Below, piece after piece: positions 45,455-54,800 of a DNA stretch of 64,000 nucleotides. The stretch is from DASSFZ01 sp035283185 (lineage in GTDB: Bacteria; Chloroflexota; Anaerolineae; Fen-1058). The notes beneath the pieces are model-generated. The model was not told where the DNA came from. It ran no database searches and saw nothing but the letters and a program-made list of their open reading frames with translations. The first letter of the stretch is position 1. Each line of letters opens with the position of its first letter. The position numbers were made by a program, and so were the translations under genes. The DNA lies in the NCBI GenBank assembly GCA_035283185.1, contig DATEUJ010000243.1, forward strand, positions 23,237 through 87,236. Reading direction: 5' to 3'.

Positions 45455-46459
45455 ATGCGACACTTCAAATTTGAGCTTGTGGTGGTTCTTGTATGCGCAA
45501 TGTTGCTGACGGTGGTTTCCCAAGCGGGTGCTCAGGGAAGTATCACTACGCTCACATTCGTCTCAGATACAACCTGGGAAGTCACTGATGCGGACCCGTC
45601 AGGACCCGGACCAGTGAATTCACTAGGGTTTGCGCAGAAGGTATGCCTGCATGCGTCCGCTCCTTCGCCTTGTCCATCTGGGGCTACCTTGTATGGCTTT
45701 CCGAGTACTGGCTGGTCGGCTGACCTCTCCAGCATTTCGGGAGCCGCTTGGATTTGGGCTCCTGGGATCACCGGCGCAACGTCCCCAGCCTTCCCCGCCG
45801 AGTTCTTCTTCTCGAAAGCATTTAACCTCCCTGGGGCGCCGACAGCAGGAGCCATATCCGTGGCCGTGGATGATTTTGCTCAAGTACGGGTTAACGGCGT
45901 GGCCGTGGGAACCACTGGCAGCGTGACAGACATGTCGCTTGCCGGTGCAGGGCAATCTTCACTTGCCACCTTCGATATCACATCGTTCCTTGCTCCGGGC
46001 ACAAACATCATCACAATTCGTGGCGCGAATGGACCCTTCGCTTGCGGCGCGGGGCCGTACAACTGCAATCCAGCCGGGGTGGTCTTTGGCGGTTCGCTGA
46101 GTTTCCAATCGGCCATTGAGGTTTCAATTGACATCAAGCCCGGCAGTTTCCCCAATTCCATCAACTCGAAGAGCAAGGGCACCATTCCTGTGGCCATCCT
46201 CTCGACTGCCGACTTCGATGCACCCACCCAGGTGGACAGGACGTCGCTCACCTTTGGCAGGACAGGGGACGAGGCGAGCCTGGCCTTCTGCACGAGGAGC
46301 GACGAGGACGTGAACGGCGATGGGTTGTTGGACATCGTCTGCCACTTCCGTACTCACCTGACCGCCTTCCAGGTCGGTGATACCGAGGGCATCCTGAAGG
46401 GCATGACGGTGGATGGCGTGCCGATAGAGGGACGTGACTCGGTAAGGATCACGAGGTAA
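45455..46459 (+). CDS. Secreted protein with C-terminal IDIKPGS-type domain
   Basis: This 334-residue protein starts at an ATG with a near-perfect AAAGGAGG six bases upstream. Signal peptide about 1-26 (cleavage near AGAQG). Residues about 27-220 form a beta-sandwich with paired cysteines (CLHASAPSPC, CGAGPYNC) and FDITSFLAPGTNIITI, resembling lectin/jelly-roll modules. Residues about 225-330 carry the recurrent IDIKPGSFPNSINSKSKG module seen in many environmental bacteria (function unknown), with DVNGDGLLD, a possible Ca2+ loop. It stands alone on the plus strand between gene fragments, so it is likely a separate insertion into the locus. Confidence 0.85.
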   Translation: MRHFKFELVVVLVCAMLLTVVSQAGAQGSITTLTFVSDTTWEVTDADPSGPGPVNSLGFAQKVCLHASAPSPCPSGATLYGFPSTGWSADLSSISGAAWIWAPGITGATSPAFPAEFFFSKAFNLPGAPTAGAISVAVDDFAQVRVNGVAVGTTGSVTDMSLAGAGQSSLATFDITSFLAPGTNIITIRGANGPFACGAGPYNCNPAGVVFGGSLSFQSAIEVSIDIKPGSFPNSINSKSKGTIPVAILSTADFDAPTQVDRTSLTFGRTGDEASLAFCTRSDEDVNGDGLLDIVCHFRTHLTAFQVGDTEGILKGMTVDGVPIEGRDSVRITR

Positions 46460-46553
46460 GACTCGTGAAGCTGAGTAGCTAACACTTTTGCAGAACTGCC
46501 CATAGTGAGGAACAATCTGGAATGGTCACCACACCACTCCAGGAGATCTCGCT

Positions 46554-46619
46554 ATGAGCAGCAGCCACGAATACAGCCGACATAGCCACAGTGGCTTCGT
46601 TCTTGCGCGCGGCCGTTAA
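46554..46619 (+). other. Possible 21-codon ORF with a good ribosome binding site
   Basis: ATG at 46554 is preceded by AGGAG at 46541-46545; 21 codons run to a TAA at 46617-46619 that falls inside a long palindrome. No similarity was recognised. It may be a leader-like or truncated gene start in the junction region; coding is unproven. Confidence 0.2.
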
Positions 46620-46631
46620 CGGCCGCGCGCA
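46604..46631. repeat. 28-bp perfect palindrome
   Basis: A perfect GC-rich palindrome centred on GTTAAC, with 14-base arms and no loop. It lies in the junction region between the secreted protein gene and a GT4 remnant. It could be a recombination or protein-binding site, or a cruciform-type 3' hairpin; no T-tract follows. Confidence 0.6.
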
Positions 46632-46740
46632 CACATTCTGAGGACCTCAGCAGTCCGGCTTTACCAGCTGGTACAACCTCGGGAATGCAGTCGACGCGGC
46701 TGGCGACCACCGGCACCCCCAGCGCCGCCTACAGTGCCAC
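46632..46740 (-). pseudogene. GT4 donor-domain remnant with a nonsense codon
   Basis: Translated on the minus strand, the segment reads AALGVPVVASRVDCIPEVV followed by AGKAGLL, a standard GT4 donor-domain stretch. An in-frame TAG at 46731-46729 occupies about the position of the conserved glutamate before the Ala-Ala-Leu-Gly. Both flanks lack further GT4 sequence. It is the third GT4 remnant in the window. Confidence 0.65.
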
Positions 46741-46752
46741 ATTAGCTATACG

Positions 46753-47865
46753 TCACATAGAGTGATCGGCTATGGCGCGCTGGTATTCTGCCAGAATTCG
46801 ATCCACCATCGCCTGCAGGCTATAGTGCGATTCGACCAGGCGGCGGCCGGCCTGCCCCAGCGATCGAGCACGGGGCGGATCGTTCAACAAGCTGACGATT
46901 GCTGCGCTCATCGACGAGGCGTCATCCGGCGGCACCAACAGCCCGTGCACGCCATCCTCAATCAATTCGGATGAGCCGAAGACGCGCGTCGCCACAACCG
47001 GGCGCTGCGCGGCCAGCGCTTCCAACAAGGCATACGGCATGCCTTCCCAGTGCGAAGCCGAGACGAAGACCGACATGTGCCTCAGCAGTGCGGGGATGTC
47101 GGCGCGCTCGCCCAACAACGACATTCGACCGTTCATGCCGTGCGCCGCGATACGCCGCCGGCATGTTTCGCGTAGCGGTCCATCGCCGGCTATCCAGAAT
47201 TCGACATCCGGCGCATGTGTTACGACGAGTGCTGCCGCATCGATGAACACGTCGACGCCTTTCTGCTCGATCAAGCGTCCAACTGTGCCGACAATGCGCG
47301 GTGAGCCGTTCGGCGAGAGCGGAGGCGGCGGGATGGCATCGAATGTACTCACATCCACGCCGTTCGGAATCAAGTGACATCGCCCGCTCGGGATACCCTG
47401 CTGCGTCAACTCGCGATACAGGCCCTCGGAGACGGCGATCACGGCGTCGGCTCGCAGCCGCAGCATCTGAACCATCAGCCGGTTCAAGGCGCGACCCCCC
47501 GGAATATGATACAGGCTGCGCCAACTGCGATGGGGTGTAAATACCACCGGAATCCTCCTGCGCGCGGCGAACGAAAACATCAGGCCGGGCAGAACCGCGT
47601 GGGCGTGAATGATGTCAGGTCGCCAGGACTGAAGCAGCCGCTCGGCCCGGCGGATGCCTCTGAACAGGCCGGCGATGTCGGTGCGCCGGGGCGCGGGCCA
47701 GTCCAGACAGCGCACCCCAATCTGCGCAAAGCGAGGCGCTGCGCTGCCGCCACGCGACGCGACGGCCGCCTCGTGCCCGGCCTGGATCAACGCCTGCGAC
47801 AGGCCCAGGCCGTGCGTCTGCGCGCCGCCGACGTCGAGGTGATCGTAGGCGAGGAGAATGCGCAT
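46753..47865 (-). CDS. Glycosyltransferase family 4
   Basis: The 370-residue enzyme has LLAYDHLDVGGAQTHGLGLS at the N-terminus, IHAHAVLPGLMFSFAARRR, TPHRSWRSLYHIPGG, then RIVGTVGRLIEQKGVDVFID, VSASHWEGMPYALLEALAAQ and RPVVATRVFGSSELIEDG. All GT-B/GT4 positions are present. It is the last complete gene of the first half of the locus, 17 bases after the GT4-GT2 fusion, and probably co-transcribed with it. Confidence 0.9.
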   Translation of the reverse strand: MRILLAYDHLDVGGAQTHGLGLSQALIQAGHEAAVASRGGSAAPRFAQIGVRCLDWPAPRRTDIAGLFRGIRRAERLLQSWRPDIIHAHAVLPGLMFSFAARRRIPVVFTPHRSWRSLYHIPGGRALNRLMVQMLRLRADAVIAVSEGLYRELTQQGIPSGRCHLIPNGVDVSTFDAIPPPPLSPNGSPRIVGTVGRLIEQKGVDVFIDAAALVVTHAPDVEFWIAGDGPLRETCRRRIAAHGMNGRMSLLGERADIPALLRHMSVFVSASHWEGMPYALLEALAAQRPVVATRVFGSSELIEDGVHGLLVPPDDASSMSAAIVSLLNDPPRARSLGQAGRRLVESHYSLQAMVDRILAEYQRAIADHSM

Positions 47866-47881
47866 TGCGCTGGTCTATCTC

Positions 47882-50083
47882 TCACAGGTGAAATCGGTCG
47901 TACAGTCGCTTGAGCGGCATTTTCAACTGATGCATCCACCCCAGGCCCGGCCGTGACGCCAGCCAGAAGAAAATCGCCTTCATACGATTGTAATTCGCAT
48001 GCTGGGCCTGCATGGCCGGATGCACCCACAGGTAATGTGGGCCATTGGCGTTCATCAAGTTGAAGAGTTCCAGCGCATAGCGCCCATAGACCTCGGGTGA
48101 ACCCTGGGCGATCAGATCGTGCAGATACAACGATTGATCGACACTCATCCGCCGGAACATCGAGTCGCTCCGGACACGATACTTTACTAAGAGATGCGGC
48201 AGGCTCACCCCCTGATAGCCTGCCGCGGCCAGCCGCACCCAGGCATCCCAATCTTCGTAGGCATGCTCCAGCGTGGGGCGGTTACGGGTGTGGTGCAAGA
48301 AGACGCTTCGGCGCATGACGACGATCGGGACGAGCATATTGTGTCCCAGCAGATAGGGGAACTCCGTATTCCATGTCGGCCACCACTCGTTGTTATCGTC
48401 AAAGTACTGAACCCAAGAATAGACGAAGCCAACATTATCGAAAGACTTCAGCACATGAATAGCACGCGCAAAGAAGTCCGGCAAGACAAGATCGTCTGCG
48501 TCAACGAAGGCTAGATACTCACCCCTTGCGGCTTCCGCTCCGCAATTGCGCGCTAGGGCTAGCCCCTGATTGTCAGTCCGAATAACTCGCACATGCTCCT
48601 GGTCCTGCGCGCGAACCCGTTCGAGGACGGCCAAGCTCGACGGCTCGTCCGACCCGTCATCGATAATAATCACTTCCAGGGGACCGTATGTCGAAGCCAG
48701 AATACTGGTAAGCGTCTCTTTGAGATAACGGCCTAGATTGTAAAACGGAATGACGACGGACAACAAATCCTCATGCGCCTCCTCCCCGTAAACTCTTGCC
48801 CCGTCCATTGCCGGCCGTAGGTCCCAATTGACAGAAGGGAATATCCGGCTGCGTCGCCACGTGGACGCCTGTTCGATGGTCTTCTGGTAATGCGCAATGC
48901 GCTCTGGCAAAATCACGTCGTACGAAGTCAGCGTGGCAATGCGCTGCCGGGCGCGCGCGCCCATCGCGCGATTCTCGTCTACGGTCATACTGAGCGCGGA
49001 TAGCAACGCACAGTCAAATGATCGATCATCGGCCCAATCAAATAGCCAGCCGGCCTGGCCGTCCGATCCAATCATCTCGGCCTGTCCGCCCGACGTCGAG
49101 GCGACGACGACTTTCCCTGCCGCCATCGCCTCGATACAGGCGTAAGGATAATTCTCGTAAAGCGAGGGCACCACCACTGCCCAGGCTGAACGCAGCCGCG
49201 CCAGCACTTGCTCCTGCGGCATTGCCTCAAGTAGAGTCAGGTGACCACTCCGAATGAAATGCCGGTACTTCTCGCGCACGATCGTACCGACAGTCCTGCC
49301 AGTCGCGTCCACTGTATCCCCGCCGATCAAGGTCAGGCGAAAATCCGTTCCTTCCGCCCACAAGCGGGCGGACGCTTTCACCAGCGGCAGCACACCCTTG
49401 CGCACTTCCAGTCGGCCGATGTACACGATGTCTTCAGGCTGCGGGTCAACGGGCGAATCAAAGTCTTCGATAAGGATAGACGGATCAATGCCAGCATAAG
49501 GAATCACGTCAATGGATCGATCTGTGAAGCCCTGCTTGAGGAGCTTGTCTCTCAGAAACCGACTAGGGCTGAGCAATGCATCTGCTGCGTTGATGCAGAA
49601 CTTTTCCATCTGCCCCACCCAGTAATCGGGGAAACGATAGCGCGCCATCTGGTTGACACGCAGGTTTTCCGAATGCGGCGAGTGCAGATGAACCAAGATC
49701 GGAATGTCGCGCAAGGGCGTTTCGTCGACAAGCCTGCGTTGGAGCAGATAGTAACCCAGGGCGCCATATTCCTGGACCTCGATTACGTCCGGCAAGTCTC
49801 CAGTGGAGCGAAGGTGATTGATGGCCGTCTCGGCAATTTCATAACTGAGCGCAGGCCAGTGTGACAGCGTTTGGAAGAACGCCGGAACCGACGTAGTTTG
49901 ATGCGGGATCAATCGTATCAACCGCGTGCCGTCGGGTAGTTGCTTGTCACAGCGCGCATCACCCGGCGCGATGATCGTGACGTGATGACCGGCCCGAGTC
50001 AGCATGCGCGCGGAGTGTTCCAGGTACGTAGCGATACCGCCGAGATCGGGTGGGAATTCGGAGGTGAGGATCAGGAGGTGCAT
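47882..50083 (-). CDS. Bifunctional glycosyltransferase, GT4 then GT2
   Basis: The 733-residue protein joins a GT4 domain (about 1-410: LILTSEFPPDLGGIATYLEH, DIVYIGRLEVRKGVLPLV near 220, VPSLYENYPYACIEAMAAG near 316, KVVVASTSGGQAEMI) to a GT2 domain (about 440-700: LLSVVIPFYNLGRYLKETL, VIIIDDGSDEPSS, GLALARNCGAEAARG, LAFVDADDLVLPDFF, WDAWVRLAAAG). Both active sites look intact. The order is opposite to the fusion at 24916-27249. Two sequential transfers by one chain are expected. The C-terminal about 60 residues are basic and hydrophobic (FWLASRPGLGWMHQLKMPLKR) and may touch the membrane. Confidence 0.9.
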   Translation of the reverse strand: MHLLILTSEFPPDLGGIATYLEHSARMLTRAGHHVTIIAPGDARCDKQLPDGTRLIRLIPHQTTSVPAFFQTLSHWPALSYEIAETAINHLRSTGDLPDVIEVQEYGALGYYLLQRRLVDETPLRDIPILVHLHSPHSENLRVNQMARYRFPDYWVGQMEKFCINAADALLSPSRFLRDKLLKQGFTDRSIDVIPYAGIDPSILIEDFDSPVDPQPEDIVYIGRLEVRKGVLPLVKASARLWAEGTDFRLTLIGGDTVDATGRTVGTIVREKYRHFIRSGHLTLLEAMPQEQVLARLRSAWAVVVPSLYENYPYACIEAMAAGKVVVASTSGGQAEMIGSDGQAGWLFDWADDRSFDCALLSALSMTVDENRAMGARARQRIATLTSYDVILPERIAHYQKTIEQASTWRRSRIFPSVNWDLRPAMDGARVYGEEAHEDLLSVVIPFYNLGRYLKETLTSILASTYGPLEVIIIDDGSDEPSSLAVLERVRAQDQEHVRVIRTDNQGLALARNCGAEAARGEYLAFVDADDLVLPDFFARAIHVLKSFDNVGFVYSWVQYFDDNNEWWPTWNTEFPYLLGHNMLVPIVVMRRSVFLHHTRNRPTLEHAYEDWDAWVRLAAAGYQGVSLPHLLVKYRVRSDSMFRRMSVDQSLYLHDLIAQGSPEVYGRYALELFNLMNANGPHYLWVHPAMQAQHANYNRMKAIFFWLASRPGLGWMHQLKMPLKRLYDRFHL

Positions 50084-50103
50084 GGTGCGATTGCAGCCGG
50101 CTC

Positions 50104-51339
50104 TCAGCGCGCGGACACGAAATCCGGAGTTGTGAAAAACGCGTCAGAGCGAGCAAGCACCCGCTCATAAAAACTCAGTGTCGCTCGAGCCATGGCCTCC
50201 GCGCTGAAGACCGATTCGAAGCGCGTGCGCCCTCGTTCGCCGAGCCGTCGGCGCAAGTCGCGTTGCTCGATCAGGCGGCTGACCGCGGTGGACAATCCGG
50301 CGATGTCGCCTGGCGGAACCAGTAAGGCGCCATCATCCTCGCCGCTGGCGAAAATCTCCTTCGCCGCGCCAGCGGCGAAAGCCACAACCGGCAAACCAGC
50401 GCGCATACCTTCCAGATAGAACAGACCGAACGATTCGTATAGCGAAGGAGCCAGTAGGAAGTCCGCTCCGCGATAGCATTGCCCGAGGCGCACTTCATCG
50501 ACGTATCCCTCAAAGATTGCCCGTTGAGCGAGTTCGGGATAATGGCATTGAAAGAACTCCGAATAAGAGGCATGGTGCTGTCGCTGCCAGCCGTCTTCGG
50601 CGCTGTTGTCACGACCAACAAAGCGGACGACCAGTTTCGGATGGCGGCGCAACAGTTCCGGCAGTGTGTCAAACAATAGAGGCGTCCCCTTACGCCACTC
50701 TAGACGACCGACGATAAGCGCCTCGACAACGGATCGGGCAGGGCATATCGCGTCCCTATCGGCGCTTGGCGGCAGGCCCAGATAAGCGACGCCCATCAAG
50801 TCATTGCGCGTTACACGATAATCCCGGAAGATCGACTCAAGCGCCGCGTACGAGTCGGCCAGCAGACCAGTCGCCCGCTCCAGACAGACTCGATCGAGCG
50901 TCAACAAGACTCGCTGATCAGCGGACGGACGGCGGCGATGGATCGCCAACAACTGGGCCAGAGTTGTTTGAAGCCAGAGTACCGTTGGGCCCTGGTAGCG
51001 ATACAGTGTCACGAATCCCTGTGACGACCAAAGAGGCACGTCGACGATGTCAAAGGGCCGGTCGCTCGACTGTTGCATCAAGCCTTCATATAGAGCCTGG
51101 CTACAGGTCAGCGGAACATCTAGCGCTGGATGCTTGCGCGAAAAGCGATTGATGCGGCCAACGAGAACTTCGTGAATCCGAACGCCATCTTCTTCGCGCA
51201 CGCTCATCGCTGCGCCGAGGGTAACCACGTGAACGTCGTGCCCCAGACGTGCGAGTTCCGTTGCCAGTAGCTGCCGCTGGCGTGCGATGCCCTCCGTACT
51301 GGCAGGCGGGTAGGCTGTGCTTAGGAGGCAAACTCGCAT
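50104..51339 (-). CDS. Glycosyltransferase family 4
   Basis: From ATG 51339 the 411-residue enzyme has VCLLSTAYPPASTEGIARQR, VALIVGRLEWRKG-type donor start (EALIVGRLEWRKGTPLLF), VRFVGRDNSAEDGWQ, LLAPSLYESFGLFYLEGMRAG and PVVAFAAGAAKEIFASG. It closely resembles the GT4 half of the 777-residue fusion (both keep AYPPS..EG and APSLYESFGL.YLE), suggesting common descent or similar substrates. It follows the small coiled-coil gene by 12 bases. Confidence 0.9.
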   Translation of the reverse strand: MRVCLLSTAYPPASTEGIARQRQLLATELARLGHDVHVVTLGAAMSVREEDGVRIHEVLVGRINRFSRKHPALDVPLTCSQALYEGLMQQSSDRPFDIVDVPLWSSQGFVTLYRYQGPTVLWLQTTLAQLLAIHRRRPSADQRVLLTLDRVCLERATGLLADSYAALESIFRDYRVTRNDLMGVAYLGLPPSADRDAICPARSVVEALIVGRLEWRKGTPLLFDTLPELLRRHPKLVVRFVGRDNSAEDGWQRQHHASYSEFFQCHYPELAQRAIFEGYVDEVRLGQCYRGADFLLAPSLYESFGLFYLEGMRAGLPVVAFAAGAAKEIFASGEDDGALLVPPGDIAGLSTAVSRLIEQRDLRRRLGERGRTRFESVFSAEAMARATLSFYERVLARSDAFFTTPDFVSAR

Positions 51340-51351
51340 CGTCAACAGCCG

Positions 51352-51852
51352 TTATCTCTGCGAGCTGGTATCCGGGAATGGGTTTCCCCGTGTCGCAGTC
51401 TGGTCATCGCTGGGGGGCTGATTCAATCGAGTCATCAGAATCTGCATCTGCTCCTGAAGCTGATTCAGTTCTCGATCCAAGCGGGCCATCTCCTTCGCTT
51501 GTGCCTCTAACGCCTGAAGGTATGCCAGCATGGAACGAATCACTTCCAGCGTCTCACGGTTGAATCGAATCTGCTTGTGGCCGAAGAGCCGGATGGGCAG
51601 ATTGAGGAGCCGCTTCAGCCATCCCCATGGGCCGCGCTCCTTGACGGCAAAAAGCGGCGCCTGCATGAAATACAGGCTTTGCACGCGATGAGAGAGCGAG
51701 TTCAGATCGTCCATCTGCCGTTCCGGCACGACTGGACGCCGGGCTAGATTCTCATCGAGGCGCCGCAGGATTTCCTCAAGGTCGCTCTTCAAGACGGCAA
51801 GCGCAGCGACGTCCAGTGAGCTGTCCTTCTCTGCGATCATCGATTCTGTCAC
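51352..51852 (-). CDS. Small coiled-coil protein with basic amphipathic segment
   Basis: The 166-residue protein starts at a GTG (51852) that overlaps the stop of the 1553-residue gene as GTGA. Residues about 10-50 are helical and acidic/basic. Residues about 70-93 (GPWGWLKRLLNLPIRLFGHK) form a basic amphipathic stretch, and about 95-155 a Gln/Leu-rich coiled coil (LDRELNQLQEQMQILMTRL). The tail is Pro/Asp-rich. The pattern matches the end region of the upstream giant protein and the 226-residue protein at 24239. It may assemble with the giant protein through the coils (inference). No known family was recognised. Confidence 0.7.
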   Translation of the reverse strand: MTESMIAEKDSSLDVAALAVLKSDLEEILRRLDENLARRPVVPERQMDDLNSLSHRVQSLYFMQAPLFAVKERGPWGWLKRLLNLPIRLFGHKQIRFNRETLEVIRSMLAYLQALEAQAKEMARLDRELNQLQEQMQILMTRLNQPPSDDQTATRGNPFPDTSSQR

Positions 51853-54800
51853 GTCTTTTGCCAGACATACACGCGAACAGCGCGGGCCGAAGCCAGCGCC
51901 ACGATATGATCTACAACCAGGTCAAGATTGCTGGGCTTGGGCACATCCAGGTTGCCCGGCCCAGTTACAAGTACGAATTTCCCGCCGCGCTTCAGACGCG
52001 CCCTCGCGCTCTCAAAAAGGATCGACCGCTTCCAGTCGGGCGTGAAATCGACATGATACCAGGCGTCGTTCGGCGAGCGATAGACCTCCCCAGCAGAGGA
52101 CATCCGGTCTCCAAAATACGCGGCACCAGCAGCCACCATCTCCTCGGCAGCTCCATCTTGTACCGAGAGTTCCACTGAGCCACACCGTGCCAACTCGGGA
52201 TACTGGTGCTCTAACTGGTGCAATAGATCCAGCAGATCCTCTTTCATCAACGGCAGAGCCGATCGCATCTCATCCATGCCAGCTCCGGCGTTGTACTGAC
52301 CAATAAGCAGACGCACGTAACTGGTGTTGAGACGAGTCTTCTCATCAACATCCCTGATACGACTCTCCATGTGAGCCTGGATCTGCAACAGCTTCTCCTC
52401 AAACAGATCTGGACTGACAACCAGCCGAGTACGCTCGTCGAGTGCCTGACTCAAAGTCGATATTTCAGACTCGATCCTTTCAACATTCCTGATACGACCG
52501 TCAACTTGATCGAACTGTGTGGCCATCCTGGCCACGCTCGCTGCTTGCTGGTCGAGCGCCTGACTCAAAGTCGATATTTCAGACTCGATCCTTCTTAGCT
52601 GACCAATCTCCTGCTCAAGACGCGCCAATTGCGTTGTCATCTGGGCCAACTGCATGTCAAATTTCGACTGCCGTTCCGCATGTTCGCGCGACTCCGGCAA
52701 TACTTCATTGGTTATTTGCTGAACCTGATGCTCCAGTTCTGTCAGCTGGTTGCTCAGGCTTGCCACACGATTGTTTAGAGCAAGATGATGATTAACGACG
52801 CCATTCACGAGCTGCGCCTGCGTCTCCAATATGCGACCTAGTGTGAATATGCGCACCAGCACGCGACCTAGCGCGCCAAGCCACTTTGGCATGCGCCGCA
52901 GTCTTGGATTGTTCCAGCCACGTAGACGAATCTCGTCCGCTGATTGCAGCAAAGCGCGAAGTTCGCTTTGGTTATCAACTCTGCTCATTGTAACTGCCAC
53001 CTCGGCAGGGGCGGTTGTCTGAGGGTGTGAACCATTATCCTTCAGGCTATGCACAATCAAATTCGATCTACTGATGGCAGTACGCGTTGCTTCTGTCGGT
53101 CTGGCCCACTCGTTTGGAGCAGCCGGATAACTGTCCGGCTTGCGCAGGGTCAGGTGGACAGAGCAGAACACGTAGCCCTGATGAACCAGTACTAAATGAG
53201 GGTATTTCGACCAGACGATTTCACCAGCACGCGGATACCTGCCTTGGCGTGCCATATACGCATCAGACTCCTCGATATACATTGTCAAGTCACGCTTGGA
53301 GGTGAGAGTGGCATCCGAGAGGTCAGTGTTCAGATCGTCGACAAGTTCAAGTCCACTCGCTTCAACGATGTAGCGCGTAAGATTCTCACGAGAGAACAAT
53401 ACGCACCCCTCCCAGCCTATGCCCCCAGGTGGTCCGCTGATAAGGTATTCCGTAGACAGCGTCAACATACCACCAGGCTTCAGGACGCGGCCCATCTCGT
53501 ATGCAGAATTCGCGATAAATCCAAGTCCACCAAAGTGCTCAATGGAACCTGACGAGAAGATCCCATCGAAGGTATTGTCTGGGAAGCGCAGTACGCGCCC
53601 ATCCATATGTTGCACTACGAGTCGATCACGTTCAAAATCATATGGTGCGACCTTCTCTGGTTCAGCTAGCATAAATCCAGGTGCAAAGTTCTCCCAGGTG
53701 CCAGAATCAAGGTACAAATCGGTGACAAATACTTGGCCCACCTGGTTCGTCAAATAGAACCCTGTCGTTTCCGTCCCAGCGCCCACCCCTAGAATAAGCG
53801 CATCTCGACGAAGCACGCCGAAGTAGCGCAAGGCCCGCACCGACATTGCGATTTCCCAATACTTGCGATATTCTGCCCCCTTGGGAAATTCGGGCGTGAA
53901 ATGGCGGATCTCGTGTCGAAATACGTCGCGCATGATATCAACGAGTTCCGCATCCGAGAAATCCTCCAACTCACAGACCTTATTGAAGTTGAGCGCTCGC
54001 ATATGTAGCCGATCCTCTTGAATAGAACGGGATGATCTAGACAGGCGACGACCAGCAACCTGGTCGATCACAGACTCATACATGGCAGCCATATCCGCAA
54101 CAGTCGCACACTGCTCAAAATATGCCCGCGCACTGACTGACATTTGCCGCCTTGATACGGGATCTGTGGCAAGATTAACTAGGTACTGGCCAAGCTCGTG
54201 CACGGCACCGTCACCTGCTTGAATCTTCCAACAGAAATCATTCGGCAGAAAGCTCCACTCTGGGAGATCCGTGATAAGTACAGGCTTTCCAGCAGCCACA
54301 GCACGAAGCAGTGTGCCCGACATTTGCTTGCGTGAAGGATAACGCAGATTGACTACCACGTCGCATGTCAGCAGGTACCTATCGAATAGCCTATCATTGC
54401 CTGGATCGGAAACAGCAATGTGGCCGACGAAGCGCACCCGCTCAGCCAACCCCATGCTCTGTGTGAGCTCTAGTAGCTGGTCCATATAGCGAGGATCAAA
54501 CGCATCGCCGACAATGATCAGAAGCGCGTCAGGATGATTAGCACTCAAGAGACCAAAGGCCTTTATGCAGACATCCAGATGTTTGACTGGGTCAATACTC
54601 CCAAATACCCCCACGACGAACGTCGACGCCTGTATACCAAGTTGTGCGCGAACAAAGTCCAGATTTGCGACCGGCAATCCTTGCCACGGATCGTCAACGC
54701 CCATGTGTATCGTGTAGACTCTGGCGTCGTGATACCTGTCTGCCAGTTCCCGCTGGGCCTCATCCATATGGACGACGGTGACGAGGCTGCTATCTACAAT

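Noticed and set aside
52437..52593. Possible CRISPR-like repeat
   Set aside because: Only two copies, inside a coding frame, with a spacing that keeps the frame and encodes duplicated coiled-coil residues.
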